A stretch of DNA of 64,000 nt from Theristus sp. LFF4_11 (taxonomy: Eukaryota; Nematoda; Chromadorea; Monhysterida; Xyalidae): assembly GCA_030248135.1 (NCBI GenBank), contig JASANC010001709.1, forward strand, positions 1-64,000, given 5' to 3'. Below the pieces are notes generated by a model. That model had not been told where the DNA came from, did not search any database, and saw nothing but the letters and a program-made list of their open reading frames with translations. The position numbers and the translations under genes were made by a program. Shown piece after piece: positions 48,752-58,300 of this stretch; within the stretch, counting starts at the first letter, position 1; each line of letters opens with the position of its first letter.

Positions 48752-51495
48752 GCAACAACAACAGATACAACACCGTCACCAATCGCACCAAACGCTTGCA
48801 AATTCGTGCCCGTGAATGCAGCGCGTTAACGCCAATTCATGCACGACGTATATACAGGGTGGGCCAAAAAAAGGTTCCATTTTCAAACTGCTGTCACTAG
48901 CTGGTGTTTTAATATTATGAGCTGAAATTTTCAGCACTGATAAAACATATGATGCCATTTTACTGACAAAAATTTTTTTCCGATCTATAATTCCTAGCGC
49001 TTACTGTGGCAGATTTTCTAAAAAGCTCGAAAAATCAACAATTTGACTGAAAAGAGTGCAATAAAAAGTTAGTATCAAGATGCGTGATTCAATTTTGAAA
49101 CTGTTGCGAAGAGGACAAATGAGTCTTTTTGGATACCCGGGGTATTGATAGTTCAAATCATGCGCTCAGAGTGGAAAGGTCTCACACTTGAATTGCATTT
49201 GAGCTGCTCGAGCGAAATTCTGATGTTTCACAGACTTTTCGACTCGAGCCATGCGACTGCGACAGAAAGAATTGTTCAGTTGACTTTTTGTTTTGTGTGT
49301 TGCTCTATCTGTTAATCTTTTGAAAAGTTTTTCTGTGGTTTGACTAAAAACAGTGTTTCAGTTTCAGTTTTCTGCAGTTTCATCATGGTTAAGTGGACAG
49401 CAGAATAACGGGTCTGATATGCAATCTGGTGGGAGCAATCTGAAAGTTTTTCTGCAGTGACTCGCCAGTTTCGCGTAAAATTCAATCCAGCCGCTGCCGG
49501 ACGAGAACCTTGATCATGATTTGGATGTCTATGAGCAATGATTCGTTGTGAAATTTTTGGTTAAAAATCCGTTTTTTGAAAATTTGGAAATTTTTAAACA
49601 TTGTGCAGTAAAACTGAATCTACTTGACCAAAATGGATAAAAATTTTGTCAGAAAAATGGCATCACATGTTTTATTAATGCTGAAAATTTCAGCTCATAA
49701 TATTGAAACACCAGCCAGTGACAGCAGTTTGAAAATGGAACCTTTTTTTGGCCCACCCTGTATATTTATATCATCCGGCACGTCACGTCATATATGCATG
49801 CTTGTATGAACGAGCACACGTGTTCGAAAGATAACATGACATGCTTGACTGCTGTTTTTTGCTCCATGAATTAGACGTGACGTGCCGGATAAGTGTGCAT
49901 GGATTGGCGGTTACCTTGCTCGACTCCGCCTGCCTCGGCCGCATCTCCCACTGATCGTCACGGTTGATTTCAGCGAGCGCACGGCGTCCGGGCGTTCGTT
50001 GTGCCAAGGTCACTGGAAAATGCAAATTCGATCTGTCAAATTCATGATATTGACCAAGGAAGTGATCGCAGTGGATCTCCATACGAACACGCAAACGTTC
50101 CCGCTTTTCTCCCTGAACCTTTCGGCGCAGCTGCATTCAGCGAGTTCATCGACCCGCCGTTGGCGTCCAGTTTCGCGCGTTGCTTCTGCAGCGCCGCCTC
50201 CGTCTCCGACATGATGTCGAACGCGTTCATGCCGTCTGGTGTGAACAGCTGCAAACATTAAAAAGTGATGAAAACGAAAAATCAAAAAAAAAACGCAGCG
50301 AGCGTGAAAGCTTGTTAGCCATGATACACAGTTCAACAGTGAGCTAGAGTCGGACTGACAGCAACGCACGAACGAACAATGATTTTGATTTGATAGCCAG
50401 TGCTAACCCAGAGAAGCGTACAGAACGCCGTCGAGTAGGGCGCCCATCGAGTTTTCTCAGTCATTACGTGCCTATACACCCCTCGGCGGGGCTGGTGGTC
50501 CCCCAAACGCACAGACGAGTCTGACGCGCTACCACTCAGGCGACGAGGGGCGACATAAGCCACGGCCATCTGATGACAGCGCAATAATGAAATACCACTG
50601 CGAAACGCGCAACTTACACAGGAGGGCGCTTGCAGTGTGTCGATGCTGTTGAAGAGCACATCCAGACAGCGCGGCAGTATGCCCGGCTCGCGCGGATTGC
50701 CGGTCATCGTGAACGTCTTGCCGGAGCCGGTGATGCCGTACGTGAACAGCAGGCCGTTGTTGCCGTGCACCAAGTCGCACACCAACGGAAACGCCACGCG
50801 GTCGAACACGTCCTCCTGGCTGCACCAGTCCGCGAACACGCGCGTGAACTTGTTCGTGGACTGCAGTGGAAAACGTCAGAGTGGGGTGACGAATAACAAT
50901 CACACTCGCTCAGTGAAGCCGTTGGCATCGAATACAACAGACACCGAGAAAAGCTGAATAGTCCGCATGCTGGCTCATTCAGCTCACCGTGCGACAGAAT
51001 GCAAAGAGCGGGAAACGAGAATACAGAACGACTGCCAAAGCAAACGTAAATCACAACTGCGATTCTGCGGACATGGCACAATTGCATTTATTTCGTTTTT
51101 GCGCGACAAATAAGTCGACGCAGTATTTCGCAGACCTCCTTCGGCAACTGCAACTGTTTCGACGGCAGCCAGGAGGCCGGCGGGAAGATCTTGACCGTGT
51201 AGTCGTCCTCGGTGCTCGAGCACGTCTCCGTGCCGTCGTCCGGCAACGGGCGAACGCGACAGAACACTTCGACCGGGTCGGATGGACCTTCGACAGCGCC
51301 GCCTCCTCCTGCACGCGCTCGTGTTGCCGCACGCGGAGTGCGCGGCGGTGTTCTGTGCGATGGGGGAAGTTATTGCAAGAATGCGCACCCACCCACCATT
51401 GGCGTCGATCAAGTCCACAATGCACTAACTTCAATTCAAATTCAAACCATAAAGCAACGACGACAGAAACGCTACCTTGATCGAATAGCTGACAT
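39413..51495 (-). CDS. Kinesin-6 motor, MKLP1/KIF23 type
   Basis: About 21 exons: 51476-51495, 51136-51352, 50618-50860, 50119-50248, 49915-50012, 48479-48588, 48295-48404, 47775-47908, 47434-47576, 45853-46003, 45207-45437, one unresolved near 45020-45115, 44626-44756, 44317-44525, 44220-44246, 44106-44177, 43935-44048, 43363-43591, 40206-40351, 39730-39837, 39413-39451; about 900 aa (KIF23 about 960). It starts [14 protein letters not shown]. Motor motifs are intact: FCRVRPL, P-loop [16 protein letters not shown] (switch I), DLAGSE (switch II), [20 protein letters not shown]. The insert around residues 170-250 is kinesin-6-like. A coiled coil ([17 protein letters not shown] on) follows, then a tail with [13 protein letters not shown] and [20 protein letters not shown], matching the KIF23 C-terminus. 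It should pair with CYK-4/RACGAP1 as centralspindlin to bundle the spindle midzone in cytokinesis. The intron after 40206 needs a GC donor. Confidence 0.92.
40571..41893. mobile_element. Foldback-like element FB2 in the large kinesin-6 intron
   Basis: Arms of about 345 bp are inverted copies: left 40571-40915, right 41548-41893. Outer ends are CCCCGTTTAGCCGTCCG and CGGACGGCTAAACGGGCC; inner ends AGGTTCTCCCCTAAAAAGCC and GGCTTTTTAGGGCAGAACCT. Each arm contains two or three sub-repeats joining GGCACGTCACGGCACGTCAC, CTCGTTTATG and TACGGACGCATAAACGA. The core has no convincing ORF. Confidence 0.85.
42019..42243 (+). repeat. MITE M2, copy 1
   Basis: About 220 bp bounded by AAACGTGTCCGGACTAACGT and the inverted ...GTGGGACACGTTT. 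It shares long identity with 53718-53938, which is in the opposite orientation. Lies in the large kinesin-6 intron. Confidence 0.85.
42337..42418 (-). tRNA. tRNA-Ser (CGA)
   Basis: 82 bases. Perfect 7-bp acceptor stem GCAGCGA/TCGCTGC, discriminator G, D-arm GTCCGAGTGGTTAAGG, anticodon loop CTCGAAA with anticodon CGA, a long class II variable arm (TGGGCTCTGCCCGC) and T-arm GCAGGTTCGAATCCTGC. No intron. It sits inside the large kinesin-6 intron, on the same strand as that gene. Confidence 0.95.
42662..42743 (+). tRNA. tRNA-Ser (AGA)
   Basis: 82 bases. 7-bp acceptor stem GACAACG/CGTTGTC, discriminator G, anticodon loop CTAGAAA with anticodon AGA, class II variable arm TGGGGTTTCCCCGC and T-arm GCAGGTTCGAATCCTGC. 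No intron. It lies 243 bp from the Ser(CGA) gene in divergent orientation, within the same kinesin-6 intron. Confidence 0.95.
43193..43332. repeat. Inverted-repeat element E2, copy 3
   Basis: Left CATATCCTCGCGACGGTGTG, right CCCAGGGGCGCACGGGTATG. Inner GATGTGCGCAGCC pairs with GGTTGCGCACATC. It begins about 30 bp downstream of the kinesin-6 donor at 43362. Confidence 0.75.
45083..45135 (-). repeat. M1-like fragment at a possible kinesin-6 acceptor
   Basis: On the minus strand, ACTCTCAATGCATTCGCAGA and CGTCGAACGGAACTCAGTTT match the M1 left terminus (ACTCAATGCGTTTGCAGACG...AGTTTCAA). It is the only M1-like piece in reverse orientation and lies where the unresolved kinesin-6 exon should begin. 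Confidence 0.4.
46060..46140 (-). repeat. Dispersed repeat R2, partial copy
   Basis: Holds CGCGCGCTCCTTGCACCCTG, GCCGCCATATTTAC and CGGCCATTC, matching the 34660-34700 piece. Lies in a kinesin-6 intron. Confidence 0.55.
48092..48294 (+). repeat. M1 MITE copy 9, ends at a splice donor
   Basis: Full length, GGTTCTGCGACTCAATGCG to CGCGCATTGAGTTGCG and AAAAGATCATATAC. On the minus strand the right end reads GTATATGATCTTTT, which is exactly the 5' splice site after the kinesin-6 exon 48295-48404. Confidence 0.85.
48628..48763. repeat. (CAA)n microsatellite
   Basis: About 45 CAA triplets with a few CAG interruptions, in the kinesin-6 intron about 40 bp upstream of the acceptor of exon 48479-48588. 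Not coding in the kinesin model. Confidence 0.9.
48855..49768 (+). mobile_element. Decayed Tc1/mariner-like element
   Basis: Terminal inverted repeats of over 100 bp start CAGGGTGGGCCAAAAAAAGG and end as its reverse complement, flanked by TA. Inside, near 49385-49510, the plus strand reads MVKWTAE, then stop codons, then [13 protein letters not shown]. This is a relic of the N-terminal helix-turn-helix segment seen in such transposases. The rest of the transposase is deleted. Lies in the kinesin-6 intron 48589-49914. Confidence 0.75.
49773..49892. repeat. Mini-element with FB2-like termini
   Basis: About 120 bp bounded by ATCCGGCACGTCACGTC and the inverse GACGTGACGTGCCGGAT, the same motif as the FB2 sub-repeats. 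It lies 5 bp past the mariner-like element and about 25 bp downstream of the donor after kinesin-6 exon 49915-50012. Confidence 0.8.
50390..50555 (-). repeat. SINE S1, copy 3
   Basis: Minus-strand copy with head CTCGTCGCCTGAGTGGTAGC, GCCCCGCCGAGGGGTGTATA and body CTCGACGGCGTTCTGTACGC. Lies in the kinesin-6 intron 50249-50617. Confidence 0.75.
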
Positions 51496-51685
51496 CTTCT
51501 GCTGTTAGGTTGGGTGGGTTTCTTATCTTCTCTTTCTTGCCTGGGCTATTATTGTTGCACCGCTCGATTTGCGGATGGCAAGGAAAATAGTGAACCCCGG
51601 TGCCCGGTCCAAAAAATTAGTAAAAATTCAAAATTCGGTGCAACCTGCAAGCAAACGCTCTATTATGTCTAGTGAACTTGATGGC

Positions 51686-51756
51686 GTCCGTGGCGTAGCG
51701 GTAGAACTTCGGCCTGCAGTTCTGTAGGTACGGGGTTCGAACCTCGCTGTGGACAA
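51686..51756 (+). repeat. tRNA-like sequence upstream of kinesin-6
   Basis: A-box TGGCGTAGCGG and B-box GGTTCGAACCT are present and the ends pair imperfectly (GTCCGTG/TGTGGAC), but the anticodon arm does not fold as in a true tRNA. Called a tRNA pseudogene or SINE head. Confidence 0.5.
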
Positions 51757-52293
51757 GACATACTCGTGGAAAATTAGAGTGACCAATGAACATCTAATGG
51801 TCTATTCCCTCCTGAGCCGACGGTAAAATTGGGCTCGGGGCAGTATTGCATTGCCCGTCTCCGCCGGAGTTTGGTACCTTCGGGTTCGGGTTTCCGGAAC
51901 CGGCGCGCTTACAAATAAATTTAAAAAAAAAACTGAATGAGGGTGGGGAGGGAAGGAATTCGATTGAAGTTTTGTTATTTCTCGATTTTGAATCGGATAC
52001 GAATCCACAAAAAATGATGTTGCAGTGCGTGCCAGCGAGCGTGCGTGGTCAAAACGCAACTTTTCAGACATATTCCTTCTTAAAAAGGCTTGGCTTAGGT
52101 TAGGATTCGGTTAGGAGTATGTTAGGATTAGAATTAGGCTTTAGGATTAGGATTTAGAACTAGGTCCGTTTTAGCAATGTCCGACAACGAGTGTGTCGGT
52201 TTTTAGAAAAGAAGGGCAACCGTGGATTTGTATACATACTTAAAAGTGATTTTTTTTATTTCTGATAAGTGGTTGCTTGCAATGAGTCGTTGT

Positions 52294-52380
52294 AGGTTCC
52301 TAATCCTAATCCTAATCCTAATCCTAAGCCAAGCCTTTTTTATAAGGTGAAAATGATCAATTTAGTTTTTGCATTTTTTT
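52294..52380 (+). repeat. TCCTAA-rich dispersed repeat R3, copy 2
   Basis: TCCTAATCCTAATCCTAATC, then AAGCCAAGCCTTTTTTATAA and GGTGAAAATGATCAATTTAG, near identical to the 33530-33590 segment. Confidence 0.85.
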
Positions 52381-53717
52381 CTTTCCTGTGTTAAAGGGCA
52401 GGGGCCACCGCTACTGCACATGCACCTGTTTTAATAATGATGCATTACGGCAACCGTGCACGGTGCACCGTCCGCATGGGGCTCGGTTTCGGTAAGTCTA
52501 AAAAATCCTGTATTTTTTTACTTTTGATCAACGAAAAATTCCCTTCATTTCTTCAGAGAAACAAACCAGAACAGAGCAGGACAAGGACAAGCAAATACAA
52601 AAACCCATTTTATGAGAAGATCAAGATCAACTCACTAAATAAAAGTCTAAAAATTTGTAAAATAAAACTGAAAGAATAAAATTGAGAAAAATTAAGGGAA
52701 TAAAGGTAAAACACGGGAGTCGTCGCAAACTTTTCATTTCACTTTTTATAACGAAGAAATTGCGGGAGCGAGACGACAGACGAGTGACGACGAGGCTTTG
52801 CCTACATTACTAAACCAAAGCCAAGTTTACAGTCTGTTTTGTTGTTTAGTTCGGTTTCAATGAAGTCGTTGTAGGTTCCTAATCCTAAGCCCAATCCTAA
52901 TCCTAATGAAGTCGTTGTAAGTGAAAAAAGCCTTGATTGAAGTTTGTTGAAGGGGTGAAACATTGGGATCAGGGATCAGCTCCAGCTCCGGTTTAGCTTT
53001 GTAGTTTTACGGACGACGAGCAAAGAAAATTCAATTTTGCCGCAAAGCCTCTGAAACATTTTGATGCGGCATGCGGCGTTTCCATGCAATGCAATGCGAT
53101 GCATCTGTTATTAGCAGTCCTGGCGGGTTTATGTCACTTAGCCGGTTGTGCGTGGTTGTTTCAGTGGTGGTGCTGGTGATTCAGCACACAGAATCATAGT
53201 TTCAACTCTTTAGAAAATCAACTTTTTTGGGCACATATTTTCATAAAATGTCCACTGAAAATTCGTGGCAGCGCGCCAACTGTTGATTGCTAGCTCAAAT
53301 GGAAACGCCTGTGTTCTCCTGAGGCGCAAACCGTCTTTGAGTTTTTATTGTACAAAACTCAAAACATGTTCAACTTTCAAACAAAATATTTCTACAGTGC
53401 GTCTGTTCTGTTCCTTCCTTTCCTGCGCTGGTTTGTCACGTGTTTATCTCGCCATTGTGCATTGTTGTTGTCATGTAAGAAGCAAGCATGCCGTTATGTG
53501 CCGTTGATCATGGTTATTTCGAATTCAGAATAAAATTTTTATCTGCATCTGGGTGTCTCATTCTCGGTTTCTCTAGTTTCTTCCTCAACCCTTTTTCTTA
53601 TTTTTCTTTTACCCCTCCCCCGATCTCCGTAGTCCCACCCCAGTGACCCCACACAGACGGGCAAGGAACGTATTTTGATGAAATTTGAATATTCATTTGA
53701 AACTGCTGTAGCGTGTA

Positions 53718-53938
53718 TGGCCTATTTTTTTAAACGTGTCCCACTGAAATGACGTCATGTGTCACAAAACATGCGCTTGCCATTCACAGCAAACCAGACT
53801 ATCCATTTAGCCGATTTCTTCCCGTAAACAAATGGTGAATGTCGAATCAGTCACACCAAACTGAAATTTTAGTGCCTGTACTTTGACAAACGGCGTTTTT
53901 AAATAAAATGACGTCACGTTAGTCCGGACACGTTTGAA
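53718..53938 (-). repeat. MITE M2, copy 2
   Basis: Reverse-oriented copy of 42019-42243: AAACGTGTCCCACTGAAATG at the left, TTAGTCCGGACACGTTT at the right, with internal CGATTTCTTCCCGTAAACAA shared. Confidence 0.85.
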
Positions 53939-55318
53939 TCAATCCACAATACCTTACTGTCGACGATTGAATTGGGCATCCGAGATCCCAGTTCGACGAC
54001 CGACCCCGGAAAAAATGTTGCACTGTTGCGTCTCACGTACCTTACCGTTTCCTGTTTTTGGACTCATGAAATCACCACTTTACTCAGTTTTTGCAGACGT
54101 TTTGGGTCGCATTATGTGTGGATGCAACAAATGAAGACATAAGCAAACATCGGAACGAACAGAATGCCCCACGACAGGGCAGACGACCATTTTTTTGCCT
54201 GCCGCAATCACCCAATCACCCGTCTTACTGTGACTGTCCTCGTGTATTATACCGACAGGAAAATGACAAAGCTGATTCACACATTGTAATTGACTCAATT
54301 TCAATTTCCAGGTCCAAAGATCAATATAGCGCTTTTATGCTTTTAAAATTTTGATTGCACATCAAAGTTTCAAAGTAAAAAAACGTGAAAACAAGTCACA
54401 AAAGTATAAAATTTATGCAGATTTTGTCGAAAGTGAAACATAATCGATCGTTTGTTTCCAAGCAACCACACTATATGAACAACATGAGTTGACTAGAATA
54501 TTGTGAGATAAGCTGCTGTCGTATGGATGAATTGATGGTGATTTAACGATGTTGATTTTTTTCTAAGAAGCACGGCTCATTCTGGTGATTTTTGTCAAAG
54601 AACCGTGGCGTCTACTGAAAAAAAACTATAAAGAGGTGAGAAAAAAACGAAAATTAATTCCGTTACAAAACGAACAGATTTTGGTTCGGGGTTGATTTCG
54701 ACCATCTTTTGAACTGCTCACCACTAAAATAGTCACGATTTGTTGCAAAAATATATGTTGTCTTGGCGCTTCATTTGACTTTCTCAACAGCAGATTTCTC
54801 TCCGCTGTGAAACCACTTGGAAGTCATAAAATGTACAATGCTATAAAAAACTGCGATTCACTGAGAAAACTCACAGGCAACGTTTCAGATGATGATGCAG
54901 CAATCTCCCACAAAGAATCGCGTACGGATTTTCTCAGTGTTACACAAGATGATTATGAAGCTTTCAACTTTCGAAACAAAAATTCTATAACGGACACGCA
55001 TAAGAATATGATCACAGAAAACAAAGGATGAGATGGTTGTGTCGTCGCGCGCAGTCAAGTTGAGCACAATCACCATGTTGTGCTCGTCGTTGTGTTTAAA
55101 ATCCAGCATTTTTCGTAATATTTTGATTCAGGCGTGCTTCGAGCGTGTCCTTGCAACTGGCCGCGGGGGGCCACGAGAGTGCTGAATGAAGAGAGGTGGT
55201 CGATTTGACGTCATGTATCATCGTGACGTTCGCATTCAAAGAGGCAATGGTGTGTGTGAAACGAGTGGTGTCCTGTCCATCATGGACTGAGCGAGTAGTA
55301 TGTTTGGCCAGCGGTGTG

Positions 55319-58300
55319 TCATGTGCTCGTCGTTGTGTCGTCGTCGTCGTGCGCCGCCGCAAGCACCGTGTCCGACTGCTCCAGCAGCAGATGCGTGAAC
55401 TGCTCCAACCGGGGCATCAGTTTGCCCATCGAGTCGAAGTTGTCGAAGTGCGGCCGCAGCAGCGTTGGCCACCAGCATTTCGCGAGATTACTGACGTCCA
55501 TCGCAGTTCGCTCGCAGTTGTCGGCGACCCGTCTGAGGTGCGCGGTCAGGAACCGCAGCAGGGCGGTGTTCTCCGGTGGCAGCCTGGTCAGGATCTGCTG
55601 TACGTCGACGGTCTGCGTCTGTTGCTCGCCGCTCTCCATCGCCTCCATCAGTTCGTCGTACAGCGTCGCCGGAATCACCGGCTCCGGTAGGCAGGCGAAA
55701 AAATTTTTCAGCGCCGTCGCCACCGCGTTCACGGGCATGTCGAGCGTGGCGATGTCGACAGACGGATTGTCGGCGAATTTTTGCTCCAGTTGTGACACTT
55801 GTGCCTGCAAGAAATATACGCACAGCATTCGCATGTGGTGTTGAAGATGAGAAACAAAACAACAAAATTTTGAACAAATTAAATTTTTAGGTGAAGCACA
55901 TAAACCGGTTTTCATAATTATTATGACATCCCACTGATACGCACCACAACAGTCTGTTTCTTCAAACCGGTCAGATTTTTCAGCAGAATGCAGTAAAGTC
56001 CGCAGAAAAGAGGGGAAGAAACCGATGTGAATAGGAAAACGTACTTAACCACATAAAGGGCTTTTGGCTGCAACCTACTAATACCAGTTCGTTTTTCTTT
56101 AACTCCACTTTCGAGAGGCCTGTATTCTGCGAAAAAGTCTGACAGGTTTAATTTTGAAACAGCGTATTGTACCGTACAAAATATGAGTTGAAATGACTCA
56201 ATTATCAGCATTAGTCTTTCCAACAAGAGTGCATACCTGATTGCCAGGCACCCTGTAAAGGCCTTCAAGTGCGAGTCCGCCCTCGTTCTCGATGAACTGC
56301 ACGCATTTGCGCACGAACACCGGCACACGATCGGTCGACTCCGCGGCGAGGTCGGCCAGGGTGGTGCCGTTCGGGACGACGGCGCTGATCGGCGTCTGCC
56401 CGCCCGAGATTTTCTTCTTGTTGGCGGACGCCGCGGACGACGCGGACGAGGACGCTTGCTGCTCGGACATTGGCGACGTCTTTCGAGCGCCGCCGAACAG
56501 GAAACTACGCGCAGACGACGATGACGAGGCCTCCTTGGAGGACGACTCCGCCTCGCACTTGTTGCGTCGCTCGCTCGCCGCTTCGATCGCTGCAACGAAA
56601 CAGTATATGAATGTGCTGTGCTGTTGTTGACAACAAAAAGCTATTATTCATATCTCTGAAAAATGAAGTGCAGATCTCCAAACCGAGTGTTCACACACAG
56701 AAACAATATCATTCACGCGAACAACACTGTGCGATATGACCGTGATGCATGCGCGCGTCATTTTGAATCACATACGCGGTATGAAGGCAAGCATGCACAC
56801 ACACAAACACACACGACGTCACACAAGCTAGACGCACCATGTTTGCATTGAACGCTACGAACATGCGACAAAAAAACTGACTGCTGCGCGCAACGAAACA
56901 GCAAAGACACAGATCAAACGAGGCACAACCACCAACAGAAAACAAAAACAAAAAACGTGACATCTGTCTGAAACGTCCGTGTAGTACCGTTGTCGTTCGG
57001 CCAACTTTTGCGCGATGTGCTGAGGTTCAGTGCACTGCGCACCACCGACGCCACAGATTGACTCGCCGTCGTGCCACTGTGCCACGACGTTTTACGAACC
57101 GGCGGCCCACCGGGCCGGAAGTCCGGTGACAGCGTGTTCATCATTGCGGCTCCCTTCGTCTCGGGAGAACAATGACGCCGGTGAATGCGCTCCTTCTGCT
57201 GTTCGTCGCCGCTACTGTTGGCAGACATGCTGTCTTGCGATCGCCACTCGCTCACTTACAACTGTAGCAACTGCAAATGCGTACAGGATACAACAGAAAC
57301 ATTCGTCAGCCATTTTAGCTGCATTTTGCAAATTGTGTACTGACGTGACGACCGTATAAATCAACGTGTTCATGTGGTCAACATAAATTATGCAGTGCTG
57401 CAGCTGATCCGATAAACAAAATGGACCGCAGCAAAACCGAAGTGCACTCTGAATAAAATTCTCAGCGAGTTTCAAAGGAGCGGTGGTGCGGTTTGCATAA
57501 TCGGCCAGTCTGCCATTTTGGCGCTTATTATTGCTGCTGCTACTTCAGAGCTGTAGCTAAAAGCAGCAGATGCCTCGTGCTGCGCCGTTCTCTCGAGCAA
57601 ACTCGCATGAATGTATACGCGCACACAAACGCATACAGTGCTTGCTTGCTTCCGGGGAAGCGACAGTGGCACGATTTTTGCTTGATTAGCTGTACATTTT
57701 GCAAACAGGCCAATGTCCAGTTCATTGGGAGTTGCGAGCCGAAAATGGCAATGCGCAGCGGCCAGGTTGATCGTGATTGGCACTGCACGTGTGCGCAGCC
57801 ATGTGTGCCTGGAGATTGCATGCAGGCGCACACAGATGATTGTGACTTCGTGTCGTGTGTGTGTGTGTCCGTGTGTCTGTGTGTTATCAGGCACAGAGAC
57901 ACACACACGTACACACGACGGATTAGTACATTGCGCACGTGGGCGTGTGCGCCACTGCATTTTGAAATGACTAAGATTGAAAATTGACAGTGCTTGCTTG
58001 TGTGCGCACTCCGCCGCAGCAAGCAAGCGTCAAGTATTGCAATTAGCTTACACATACAGTCGCCGCAAACAAAGACACGGACGCTGTGGCTGACTGACGT
58101 CAGGGGAACGCAAACAAAAACTCGCAAATCTCGCACGCTGTTGTCGCCGTCCGGCGTCTTAGCGGCCCGTTAATGCGCTTTGATTATTCAAAAAAGTCAA
58201 CGGCATACAACGCGCAGAAACATGGAAATGCGCATGTTTACCGCGCTGCACACGTATGCGGATGTGCACAGAATATGTCGACTCGCGCGACTGCACGAGC

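Larger units (their letters stand above)
51760..55318. other. Intergenic, kinesin-6 to RhoGAP
   Basis: No supported gene. Contains R3 TCCTAA-type repeats at 52085-52165, 52294-52380 and 52870-52915, MITE M2 copy 2 at 53718-53938, and AT-rich sequence. Both genes are transcribed leftward, so it should hold the RhoGAP 3' UTR and the kinesin-6 promoter. A Thr/Asn-rich open frame at 54885-55109 (-) is unconvincing. Confidence 0.5.

Noticed and set aside
48331..48815. Poly-Gln, poly-Asn, poly-Leu and poly-Val frames across 48628-48763
   Set aside because: The tract is intronic in the kinesin-6 model. The true exon starts at 48588 with [19 protein letters not shown].
51686..51756. Functional tRNA gene
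   Set aside because: A and B boxes are present, but the anticodon arm does not form a 5-bp stem with a 7-base loop.
54807..55031. 74-codon plus-strand ORF
   Set aside because: Low complexity, no family resemblance, no splice or promoter support.
55319..56589. RhoGAP as CYK-4/RACGAP1
   Set aside because: The domain wording is closer to p190-type GAPs and no C1 domain or coiled coil precedes it in the exons seen. Kept as a question in the findings.
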